From contig NZ_JMIR01000026.1 in assembly GCF_000714935.1 (NCBI RefSeq), forward strand, positions 1 to 59,597: a stretch of 59,597 bases of DNA. The letters run 5' to 3'. The number at the start of each line of letters is the position of its first letter. The first letter of the stretch is position 1. The notes under the pieces are model-generated. The model was given only the letters and a program-made list of their open reading frames with translations, was not told the DNA's origin and made no database searches. This document shows positions 19,068-26,585 of this stretch, piece after piece. A program made the translations under genes and the position numbers. The stretch comes from Tumebacillus flagellatus (GTDB lineage Bacteria; Bacillota; Bacilli; Tumebacillales; Tumebacillaceae).

Positions 19068-20048
19068 ATGGTTACTTTTTGCGCGATCGACCCGGAGCGG
19101 GATCGGGCGTTGGTCATTCCGCATCGACGGGATTCGTTTGTGGTCAGTTTCGGATCGGATGAGGGCTATGGACGGGATGAGGACTATCTGTCGTGGCTCT
19201 CGATGCGCTGCGAGCAGTTTCCCCTCGGGCAAGTGCTGGCGTATGAAGGGCGCGAATGCATCGGGCAGTTGGAGTTGACGTTGCGCGAGGGCGGGCAGAT
19301 GGGCTACGTGAATCTGTACTACTTGCGGCCGGAGTATCGCGGGCGGGGGTACGGCAAGCAGCTGCACGAGTATGTGGAGCAGTTTTTCCGTCCGTTTGCG
19401 GTGCAGCGCTTGGAGTTGCGCGTGGCGAAAACCAATGCGCGGGCGATCCGTTTTTATGAAAAGATGGGGTTTGAAGCGGCGTACGAGGAAGGGATGCGCG
19501 GACATGAAGTGTATCGGATGCGCAAAGACATGCGGGAGAAAGTCGAGATCACACCGTACGACCCGGCGTGGCCGGCGCTCTACGAAGCGGAACGCGAATC
19601 GCTCTTGAAGGAACTGGGCGGCGACGTCGCGGCGATCGAGCACATCGGGAGCACGTCCGTTCCGGGGCTGTCCGCGAAACCGATCCTCGACATCCAGATC
19701 GGGCTTTCTGAGATGGTGCCCGCCACCGTGTTCGAAGAGCGTCTGCAACGCCTCGGCTATCGTCACCAGCCGGGCGCCGACGACCCGAACCGCCGTCACT
19801 TTTTCCGCAAAGGGGTACCGCGCACGCATCACGTGCACATCCTGACGATGGATTCGCGGGAGTATCGGCGGCATCTGCTGTTCCGCGACTACCTGCGTTC
19901 GCACCCGGAGACCGTCGCCGAGTACGAAGCGTTAAAAAAAGACCTTGCCGCGCGGCACGGGCATGACCGCGGGGCGTATACGGACGGCAAGACGGCTTTT
20001 ATTGAGGAGATCGTGGAGCGGGCGCAGAAAGAGCGGGGGCAGGAGTAG
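19068..20048 (+). CDS. GNAT acetyltransferase fused to a GrpB-type nucleotidyltransferase-fold domain
   Basis: A 326-residue two-domain protein. Residues 1-155 are a GNAT domain (VNLYYLRPEYRGRGYGKQLH is the acetyl-CoA loop; ARAIRFYEKMGFE is motif B). Residues about 158-320 are a complete GrpB/UPF0157 domain, starting VEITPYDPAWPALYEAER, with the signature IEHIGSTSVPGLSAKPILDI and the later HHVHIL. GrpB proteins have a nucleotidyltransferase-like fold of unknown biochemical role, and both halves usually occur as separate genes. The reading frame is continuous, so this is a real fusion as given. The ATG at 19068 follows GGGGGAGG. Confidence 0.9.
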   Translation: MVTFCAIDPERDRALVIPHRRDSFVVSFGSDEGYGRDEDYLSWLSMRCEQFPLGQVLAYEGRECIGQLELTLREGGQMGYVNLYYLRPEYRGRGYGKQLHEYVEQFFRPFAVQRLELRVAKTNARAIRFYEKMGFEAAYEEGMRGHEVYRMRKDMREKVEITPYDPAWPALYEAERESLLKELGGDVAAIEHIGSTSVPGLSAKPILDIQIGLSEMVPATVFEERLQRLGYRHQPGADDPNRRHFFRKGVPRTHHVHILTMDSREYRRHLLFRDYLRSHPETVAEYEALKKDLAARHGHDRGAYTDGKTAFIEEIVERAQKERGQE

Positions 20049-20054
20049 AAACCG

Positions 20055-20327
20055 TTACTGCCACCCCGCGCTGCGTTTGTGAGCGAGGATGCTCATGTAG
20101 GAGAGTGTCGTGACTCTGTGGTCGCCGGTGACGACGCGAACGTGATTGATCGGGGTCTGCGGGTAGTGGCGTTGGATGTAGGCGTACACGTTGCGGTCGT
20201 CAAACGGGTCCTCGAAGCGTCCCAACTCCTCGGCGAACTCGACATCGTTGTGATGGGAGAGGTAGAGCGTGAGGACGGCGCCGTTTTCGGTTTCTTGCAG
20301 AAAGTCATGCACGATTTGCAGCGGCAT
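20055..20327 (-). CDS. Uncharacterised 90-residue protein
   Basis: Starts at the ATG at 20327 behind GGAGGTG. The sequence (VLTLYLSHHNDVEFAEELGR ... YIQRHYPQTPINHVRVVTGD) resembles, from memory, a short module seen in some Bacillota wall-associated proteins, with an E-F-A-x-E-L and a Y-P-x-x-x-I-x-x-V-x-V-x-x-G pattern. There is no signal peptide here, so it would be cytoplasmic. Function unknown. It converges on the GNAT-GrpB gene with only 6 bp between the stop codons. Confidence 0.65.
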   Translation of the reverse strand: MPLQIVHDFLQETENGAVLTLYLSHHNDVEFAEELGRFEDPFDDRNVYAYIQRHYPQTPINHVRVVTGDHRVTTLSYMSILAHKRSAGWQ

Positions 20328-20387
20328 GGTGATCACCTCCAGATTCTAGTATGGACGTGAGCGTGCTGTTCTATAGGAGGGATTGGG

Positions 20388-20771
20388 TTGGACGAACAGG
20401 TGCGGGAATTTGTGCGGCTGTTTAATGAAGAGCAAGATTTCTACGAGTGTCACGAGCTGTTCGAGTTGGCGTGGAAGGCCGAGTCGGAAGAGCCGCTGAA
20501 GTCGTTTTATAAAGCGATGGTGCAAGTGGCGACGGCGCAGTTCAAACTGAACCAAGGCTACATGCGCGGCTTCCGCAAGCTGTACGGGTATGCGTTCGGT
20601 GTGCTGGAGTCGCTGCCCGACGTGTACCAAGGGATCGACATGGCGCGCTTGCGGCGGGAGTGGACGGCGCAACTGCACCGATTGCCGGAAGCGGACAGGA
20701 TCGAGGAAGGAACGTTCCGGCAGCATGGATTGGATTACCTGCAGCTGCGTGTGCAGGAATCGGGGCTCTAG
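20388..20771 (+). CDS. DUF309 family protein
   Basis: A 127-residue helical protein with the DUF309 signature: FNEEQDFYECHELFELAWKA (the conserved E-x-H-E...W segment), then FYKAMVQVATAQFKLNQGY. The fold is known; the biochemical role is not. The start is a TTG at 20388 with TAGGAGG at ideal distance and no better in-frame ATG upstream. It lies 58 bp before mrfB, probably in one transcript. Confidence 0.85.
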   Translation: MDEQVREFVRLFNEEQDFYECHELFELAWKAESEEPLKSFYKAMVQVATAQFKLNQGYMRGFRKLYGYAFGVLESLPDVYQGIDMARLRREWTAQLHRLPEADRIEEGTFRQHGLDYLQLRVQESGL

Positions 20772-20829
20772 CGGCGAATACATGTTCGGATTGAAAGACA
20801 GATGACGGATGCGAAGGAGGCCGCCGCCC

Positions 20830-22167
20830 ATGCGCAGTTTGCGGGACCGATTGAAAACATACAAAAAAGACATCGCCCCGGGGGCGGTGGCGACAGAGGC
20901 ACAGCCGGAGGGGGGCACGGGCCTGAAACCGGAAGAGCGGAGTCTCGATGCGGAGTTGATCGAGACGTTTCTGACAGAGGTGGAAGCGGAAGTCGCCGGG
21001 TTGCCGGAGTCGGCGCTTCCCGTCGCGATTCCGGGCGTCGTGGAAGAGACGCCGTTCGGCCCCTGCTACTACCGCGATGTGCGGTTTGACGTGCTGACGA
21101 TGCACGGGCATTATCCGCTCGCCCGCACGCGCCACTTGCCGCTGTCGGTTCTGCAGAAAGTCTGCAAAGTGCGGAACGCCGAGGATCTCGCGTGGGAGGA
21201 TGTCTGCTTTTTTGACACGGAGACGACGGGGCTTGGGTCGGGTGCGGGGAATTTTATTTTTTTGTTCGGGTTGGGGTTTTTTGAGGAAGACGAGTTTGTC
21301 GTGCGGCAGTATTTCTTGCGGGAGTATGCCGAGGAGCGGGCGCTGTTGTGGTCGCTTGGCGAGTTGCTGAATCGCTTTCAGGCGATGGTGTCGTTTAACG
21401 GTAAGGGGTTTGACTGGAAGTTGTTGGAGACGCGCTGTACGCTCGCCCGCTTGGAACTTGCGCCGACGGTGCATCTCGACTTGCTTCCGCCCGCGCGGCG
21501 ACTTTGGAAGAAAGTCCTCGCCAACTGCAAATTGATCACGCTGGAACAGGAGATCCTCGGGTTTGCGCGGGTGGACGACACGCCGGGCGCGATGGCGCCG
21601 GAGTTGTACTTCGCGTACCAGACCGACCAAGACGCGCGGCGGTTGACGGGGATCTTCACGCACAACGTGCACGACATTCTCACGCTGGTCACGCTGTCGC
21701 ACCACATCGGGCTGATGGTGGAAGCGCCGCTCTGTGCCGCGACGCACCCCGAGGAATTGTTCGGGTTGTCGCGCTGGTATGAAGAGTGGTCGCAGGGCGA
21801 AGTTTCCGCAGCGTGCCTCGTGCGCGTGACGGAGATGGAGGAGCAGGACGAGTATGCCCGCGAAGCGCTCTGGAAACTTTCGCTGCACCACAAGCGCCTG
21901 CAACGCCATGAGCAAGCGGCGCTGCTCTGGCACGAATTGCTGACGGGGCCGGCGCTGTGGCAGACGGCGCCCCGCGTGGAACTGGCGAAGTATTACGAGC
22001 ACAAAGTCCGCGATTTTCGGCAGGCGCTTCAACTGACGGAAGAGACGCTGGAGTTGGTGCAGTCGCGCAAACTCGTGCTGCGAACGCTTGCCGTCGAGCA
22101 TGAACTGCATGAATTGCATCACCGCCGGGAGCGGTTGTTGCGCAAACTGCAAGCGTCCGGTTCCTGA
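20830..22167 (+). CDS. mrfB: DEDDh-type exonuclease MrfB/YprB-like
   Basis: A 445-residue protein. The RNase H-like exonuclease domain (about 120-300) has VCFFDTETTGLGSGAGNF (Asp129, Glu131), the Exo II-like VSFNGKGFDWKLLETR, and Exo III HNVHDILTLVTL with His and Asp. The C-terminal third is helical and TPR-like (REALWKLSLHHKRLQRHEQA). In Bacillus YprB partners the helicase YprA (mrfA) in mitomycin-lesion repair. Here the partner lies about 4.3 kb upstream on the same strand. The ATG at 20830 follows GAAGGAGG; a start at 20809 would translate across that RBS. Confidence 0.92.
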   Translation: MRSLRDRLKTYKKDIAPGAVATEAQPEGGTGLKPEERSLDAELIETFLTEVEAEVAGLPESALPVAIPGVVEETPFGPCYYRDVRFDVLTMHGHYPLARTRHLPLSVLQKVCKVRNAEDLAWEDVCFFDTETTGLGSGAGNFIFLFGLGFFEEDEFVVRQYFLREYAEERALLWSLGELLNRFQAMVSFNGKGFDWKLLETRCTLARLELAPTVHLDLLPPARRLWKKVLANCKLITLEQEILGFARVDDTPGAMAPELYFAYQTDQDARRLTGIFTHNVHDILTLVTLSHHIGLMVEAPLCAATHPEELFGLSRWYEEWSQGEVSAACLVRVTEMEEQDEYAREALWKLSLHHKRLQRHEQAALLWHELLTGPALWQTAPRVELAKYYEHKVRDFRQALQLTEETLELVQSRKLVLRTLAVEHELHELHHRRERLLRKLQASGS

Positions 22168-22252
22168 TCGGCATGAAAAAAGGCACGGAGCCGCGGCGCG
22201 TCGTATAAACTGACCCCAACCGATCTACGGTACAAAGGAAGGTGCACCTCTT

Positions 22253-22948
22253 ATGAAACTTCTCTTGCTCTGGGACATCGACGGCACGTTGATTCACTGC
22301 CGCGGATGCGGAAAGCGGGCGATGGAGCAAGCGTTCCAGCAGATTTACGGCGTGGAAGATGCGTTTCGGGGCATCGGCATGGCGGGCGGGCTCGACTTGC
22401 ATTTTTTGGAGGCGGCGTTTGTCAAACACGGGCTGCAAAGCGCGGGTCCGGCGCGGCTGGATGAGTTTTTGACCCGCTATTATCAAGAATTGGAGCGGGA
22501 GGCTGACACCGAGGACAACATCTTGCTCCCCGGTGTCGTCTCGATTTTGGAGCGCGCCGACGCAGAGCCGTTGTGGTACAACGCGCTGGGGACGGGGAAC
22601 TTGGAGCGGGGCGCGCGCATCAAACTCGACGTGCACGGTTTGAACCGCTACTTCCCCGTCGGCGGGTTTTGCGAAGCGCCGGTCGACCGTGCCGTGATGC
22701 TGCAACAGGGAGTGGACAACGCCGGTTCGTACTATGGAACCGAGTTTGCGCCGGAGCAGGTCGTCGTGCTCGGAGACACCGACCGGGACATCCGTGCCGC
22801 CCGCGCCATCGGAGCGCGCGTCGTCGCCGTGGCGACGGGAGGGTGTTCGTATGAGCTGCTGGAAAGCCTGAATCCGGACCTCTTGCTGTCCGATTTTTCG
22901 GAACCGGAGCGACTCTATGGCTTTCTCTCCAAATCGTGTAAACTGTAA
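22253..22948 (+). CDS. HAD-superfamily phosphatase
   Basis: A 231-residue protein with the HAD motifs: LLLWDIDGTLIH (nucleophile Asp in DxDGT), YNALGTGN (motif II Thr), and VVVLGDTDRDIRAA (acidic motif IV). The cap region between about 15 and 90 is helical (C1 cap), as in phosphoglycolate-phosphatase-like enzymes. Substrate unknown. The gene ends 43 bp before ahcY and may share its transcript, which would fit housekeeping of a phosphorylated nucleoside or sugar, but that is inference. Confidence 0.88.
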   Translation: MKLLLLWDIDGTLIHCRGCGKRAMEQAFQQIYGVEDAFRGIGMAGGLDLHFLEAAFVKHGLQSAGPARLDEFLTRYYQELEREADTEDNILLPGVVSILERADAEPLWYNALGTGNLERGARIKLDVHGLNRYFPVGGFCEAPVDRAVMLQQGVDNAGSYYGTEFAPEQVVVLGDTDRDIRAARAIGARVVAVATGGCSYELLESLNPDLLLSDFSEPERLYGFLSKSCKL

Positions 22949-22991
22949 GTAGTCAAATCCTGCAATCCAATACAAGTTTAGAGGTGATTTC

Positions 22992-24260
22992 GTGTCTACT
23001 GCCATTGAAAATTCGATGATTACAGACATCAAGCTTGCCCCGCAAGGCCAGCTCAAAATTGATTGGGTGGCGCAGCATATGCCGCTCCTGAACACCCTGA
23101 AAGCGGAGTTCGAACGCGATCTTCCGTTCAAGGGCAAGAAAGTCGTCATCTGCCTGCACTTGGAAGCGAAAACCGCGTACCTTGCGCTCGTCGTCAAAGC
23201 GGGCGGCGCGGACGTTTGCGTGTGCGCGTCCAACGTCCTCTCCACGCAGGACGATGTCGTCGCGGCGCTTGTTGAGAACGGCATCACCGCGTTCGCGAAG
23301 TACGGCGCGTCGACCGATGAGTATCACATGCACATCAACAAAGCGCTCGACTTCAACCCGGATGTGATCATCGACGACGGCGGCGACCTCGTCTCCACGC
23401 TGCACAGCGACCCGGCGCGCGCGGAGCAATTGAAAACCATCCAAGGCGGCTGCGAAGAAACCACGACCGGCATTCTCCGCTTGAAAGCGCTGGCGAACGA
23501 AGGCGCGCTGAAGTTCCCGATGGTCGCGGTCAACGACGCGTTCTGCAAATACCTGTTCGACAACCGCTACGGCACCGGCCAATCGGTGTGGGACGGCATC
23601 ATGCGCACCACGAACCTCGTCGTGGCGGGCAAAACGGCTGTCATCGTCGGCTACGGATGGTGCGGCAAAGGCTGCGCGATGCGCGCGAAGGGTCTCGGTG
23701 CCCGCGTCATCGTCACCGAAGTGGACCCGATCAAAGCGGTGGAAGCGATCATGGACGGCCATGAAGTGATGCCGATCACCGAAGCGGCGAAGTACGGCGA
23801 CTTCTACATCACCGTCACCGGGAACAAGGACTGCATCACCAAGGAAGCGTTCGAAGTGATGAAGGACGGCGCGATCCTCTGCAACGCCGGCCACTTTGAC
23901 GTGGAAATTTCCAAACCGGACTTGAACGCGATGTCGGTGAAGCAACGCGAAGTGCGCCGCAACATCCAAGAGTACACGTTTGCAGACGGCCGCCGCGTGT
24001 TCTTGCTGGCGGAAGGCCGCCTCGTCAACCTCGCAGCCGGCGACGGCCATCCGGCGGAAGTTATGGACATGACGTTTGCGCTGCAAGCGCTGGGCCTGCG
24101 TTGGATCTCGGAAAACGGCCGCAACCTCGAAGCGGACGTCTATTCCGTTCCGGCTGAAATGGACCGCTATGTGGCGGAATTGCGACTGAAAACATGGAAT
24201 GTGGCGATCGACAAGCTATCCGAAGAGCAAGAGCGCTACTTGAATTCGTGGGCTGAGTAA
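22992..24260 (+). CDS. ahcY: Adenosylhomocysteinase
   Basis: A 422-residue NAD-dependent hydrolase that splits S-adenosylhomocysteine to adenosine and homocysteine, relieving inhibition of methyltransferases. Seen: DDGGDLVSTLH, the substrate loop EETTTGILRL, the catalytic KFPMVAVNDAFCK ... FDNRYGTGQS, the Rossmann motif VGYGWCGKGCAMRAKGLGA, and the C-terminal GRLVNLAAGDGHP. The product lacks the roughly 40-residue insertion of some bacterial forms. The start is GTG behind AGAGGTG. Most Bacilli recycle SAH through Pfs and LuxS, so this enzyme is a lineage marker. No SAH riboswitch fits in the 43-bp gap upstream. Confidence 0.96.
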   Translation: MSTAIENSMITDIKLAPQGQLKIDWVAQHMPLLNTLKAEFERDLPFKGKKVVICLHLEAKTAYLALVVKAGGADVCVCASNVLSTQDDVVAALVENGITAFAKYGASTDEYHMHINKALDFNPDVIIDDGGDLVSTLHSDPARAEQLKTIQGGCEETTTGILRLKALANEGALKFPMVAVNDAFCKYLFDNRYGTGQSVWDGIMRTTNLVVAGKTAVIVGYGWCGKGCAMRAKGLGARVIVTEVDPIKAVEAIMDGHEVMPITEAAKYGDFYITVTGNKDCITKEAFEVMKDGAILCNAGHFDVEISKPDLNAMSVKQREVRRNIQEYTFADGRRVFLLAEGRLVNLAAGDGHPAEVMDMTFALQALGLRWISENGRNLEADVYSVPAEMDRYVAELRLKTWNVAIDKLSEEQERYLNSWAE

Positions 24261-24310
24261 TCGGCCGTCACACAATTCGGGAGAGATTTGGGAGAGGAGA
24301 CTTGCACATC

Positions 24311-25057
24311 ATGAAACCGATCATCGGGGTATCCGGCAAGTTAGTGAACCACCCCAATCCGACAAGTCCGATCGGCTGCTTCCTGGCGGCGGGCTACACC
24401 AACGGATTGGCGGAAGCGGGCGGCATTCCGTTCATCATCCCGTACTTGGAGAAGGAACAGGACGTCCGCGATCTGGCGCAGCGTCTGGACGGTTTGCTGC
24501 TGTCCGGCGGCGTCGACATCATGCCGATGTCGTTTCAAGAGCAGCCGCACCCGGGCCTGGGCGAAATTTGCCCGGAGCGCGACTGGATTGAAGCGATTCT
24601 GTTTGACGAGATGCAGAAACTCGGCAAGCCGGTGTTCGGCATCTGCCGCGGCATGCAAGTGATCAACGTGTTCCTCGGGGGCACGCTCTACCAAGACCTC
24701 CCCGCACAAAAAGACGGCGAATTGATTCAGCATGACCAACGCGCGCCGCACTGGTACGCCGCGCATCACGTGACGATCACCCCGAACACGACGTTGCACC
24801 GCCTGTTTGAAGGGCGCGACCGCATCGCCGTCAACACGTTCCACCACCAAGCGGTGCGCGAGCTCGCACCGGGTCTGGTGGCGACGGCGGTGGCCGATGA
24901 CGGCGTCATCGAAGCGTACGAGCGCAAGGACGGCCCGTACTTGCTCGGCGTGCAATGGCATCCGGAACTGATGTGGCACAAAGACCGCTCGTTCTTGGCG
25001 CTCTTCCGCGGCTTCGTGGAAGCTTGCCAACAACAACACGCCCAGACCTCTCGATAA
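24311..25057 (+). CDS. Class I glutamine amidotransferase, PuuD-like
   Basis: A 248-residue stand-alone amidotransferase. The catalytic triad is Cys112 (VFGICRGMQVIN), His217 and Glu219 (GVQWHPE). The start KPIIGVSG and the LLLSGGVDIMP motif match the gamma-glutamyl-GABA hydrolase (PuuD, peptidase C26) group. It would hydrolyse a gamma-glutamyl compound. Start: the ATG at 24311 with GAGAGGAG 11 bp ahead; the TTG at 24302 is too close to that RBS. Confidence 0.9.
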   Translation: MKPIIGVSGKLVNHPNPTSPIGCFLAAGYTNGLAEAGGIPFIIPYLEKEQDVRDLAQRLDGLLLSGGVDIMPMSFQEQPHPGLGEICPERDWIEAILFDEMQKLGKPVFGICRGMQVINVFLGGTLYQDLPAQKDGELIQHDQRAPHWYAAHHVTITPNTTLHRLFEGRDRIAVNTFHHQAVRELAPGLVATAVADDGVIEAYERKDGPYLLGVQWHPELMWHKDRSFLALFRGFVEACQQQHAQTSR

Positions 25058-25070
25058 ATCGGGAAAGCAA

Positions 25071-25106
25071 GCCCCTCGCACCCATGCGGCGCGAGGGGTT
25101 TTTTTG
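25071..25106 (+). terminator. Terminator after the amidotransferase gene
   Basis: GCCCCTCGC/GCGAGGGG stem, then TTTTTTTT. Confidence 0.9.
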
Positions 25107-25126
25107 CTCTTTTTGCTGACTTTTTT

Positions 25127-25135
25127 TGCTACAAT
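25127..25135 (+). promoter_or_regulatory. Extended -10 of the M20 gene
   Basis: TGCTACAAT lies 40 bp before the ATG in a T-rich stretch; no -35 at standard distance. Confidence 0.5.
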
Positions 25136-25175
25136 AGAGGGAATCATCCAAACATACAAACGGGGGGTTGTACTT

Positions 25176-26369
25176 ATGAACGTGACTTTGCGCGACCGCA
25201 TCGCGGACCGGATCCGCGACTTGCACCCGAAATTGGTGGAGCGCCGCCGCGACTTCCACATGCACCCGGAACTCGGCTTCCAAGAATTCCGCACCTCCCG
25301 AATCGTCGCGGACTGGTTGAACGAACTGGGGCTTGAAGTCCGCACCGGCGTGGCGAAAACCGGCGTCGTCGCCCGCCTGCGCGGAGGCAAACCCGGCAAG
25401 ACGATCGCTCTGCGCGCCGACATGGACGCGCTGCCGATCCAAGACGTGAAGAGCTGCGACTACAAATCGACCGTCCCCAACACGATGCACGCCTGCGGGC
25501 ACGATGCGCACACCACGATGATCCTCGGCGCCGCTTCGGTGCTCAGCGAGCTGCGCGAAGAGTTGCAAGGCGATGTGGTGTTTTTGTTCCAACCGGCAGA
25601 AGAGGGGCCGGGCGGCGCGGAACCGATGATCGCCGAAGGGGCGCTGGACGGGGTGGACTTCATCCTCGGCCAACATATGGCGCCGGTGTACCCGGCGGGC
25701 TATATGGCGGTTGCGGAACGAGAAGCGATGGCGGCGGCCGATGAGTTCACGCTGCGCATCCTCGGCACCGGCGGCCACGGCGCATACCCGCACATGACGG
25801 TCGACGCCGTGCAGATCACCGCGCAAGTGATCACCGCTTTGCAAGCGGTCGTCGCGCGTCAAGTCGATCCGCTGCAATCGGCGGTCTTGTCGATCGGGAC
25901 GATCAACGGCGGGTATCGACAAAACGTGATCGCCGACGCCGTGGAGATGACCGGCACGGTGCGCACGTTCGACGGGTTCCTGCGAGAAGACATTCCCAAG
26001 CGCATGGAGCAACTGATCGACGGCATCACCAAGGGATACGGCGCTCGGTATGAACTCGACTACAAGTTCAACTACCCGGCGGTGATCAACCACAAATCGG
26101 CCGTCGACCTGATGCGCCGCGTCGCCGGCGAGGTGCTCGGGCGCGAGCGCGTGCTGGAAGCGCCCCCGTCGATGGGCGGCGAAGATTTCGCGTTTTACCT
26201 GCAAAAAGTGCCCGGTTGCTTCTACTGGCTCGGATGCAAACACCCCGATCCCGTCCACGTCGGCTACAACATTCACCACCCAGGTTTTGACATTGATGAA
26301 CAAGCGCTTTATTACGGAGTTCAGCTCATGGTTGAAGGTGCATTAGCTTTTTTAACGAAGACAAATTAA
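25176..26369 (+). CDS. M20-family amidohydrolase
   Basis: A 397-residue metal-dependent hydrolase of the N-acyl-amino-acid/hippurate group. Metal ligands appear in MHACGHDAHTTMILGAA and in FQPAEEGPGGAEPM; the dimerisation domain has GTGGHGAYPHMTVDAVQI; SMGGEDFAFYLQKVPG is the final conserved metal-site motif. Such enzymes cut the amide bond of N-acylated amino acids; the natural substrate is not determined. The ATG at 25176 lies behind CGGGGGG and is the start that matches family length. Confidence 0.93.
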   Translation: MNVTLRDRIADRIRDLHPKLVERRRDFHMHPELGFQEFRTSRIVADWLNELGLEVRTGVAKTGVVARLRGGKPGKTIALRADMDALPIQDVKSCDYKSTVPNTMHACGHDAHTTMILGAASVLSELREELQGDVVFLFQPAEEGPGGAEPMIAEGALDGVDFILGQHMAPVYPAGYMAVAEREAMAAADEFTLRILGTGGHGAYPHMTVDAVQITAQVITALQAVVARQVDPLQSAVLSIGTINGGYRQNVIADAVEMTGTVRTFDGFLREDIPKRMEQLIDGITKGYGARYELDYKFNYPAVINHKSAVDLMRRVAGEVLGRERVLEAPPSMGGEDFAFYLQKVPGCFYWLGCKHPDPVHVGYNIHHPGFDIDEQALYYGVQLMVEGALAFLTKTN

Positions 26370-26385
26370 TAAACGTTCTACTCAC

Positions 26386-26416
26386 AAGCCCAGTGGATAT
26401 TACACTGGGCTTTTTG
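26386..26416 (+). terminator. Terminator after the M20 gene
   Basis: Perfect AGCCCAGTG/CACTGGGCT stem followed by TTTT. Confidence 0.88.
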
Positions 26417-26484
26417 TCAACTAAGAAAAGTAATATTTTTTTGGGAAAAAAAGAACTTTCAGTGTTTCTCAACTTTTCCAAAAG

Positions 26485-26493
26485 TGTTATAAT
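26485..26493 (+). promoter_or_regulatory. Extended -10 of the subtilase gene
   Basis: TGTTATAAT, a near-ideal extended -10, about 93 bp upstream of the start. No clear -35. Confidence 0.55.
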
Positions 26494-26585
26494 TCCAGCA
26501 GATAGGAAATTTGTTCTACTCGCTGCTTTCGAAATTTTTAGTACAAGCCTGAAGACATGTGTCTTGAGAAATGGGGGAGATTTTT

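Noticed and set aside
22949-22991. SAH riboswitch before ahcY
   Set aside because: Only 43 bp between genes, too short for the element.
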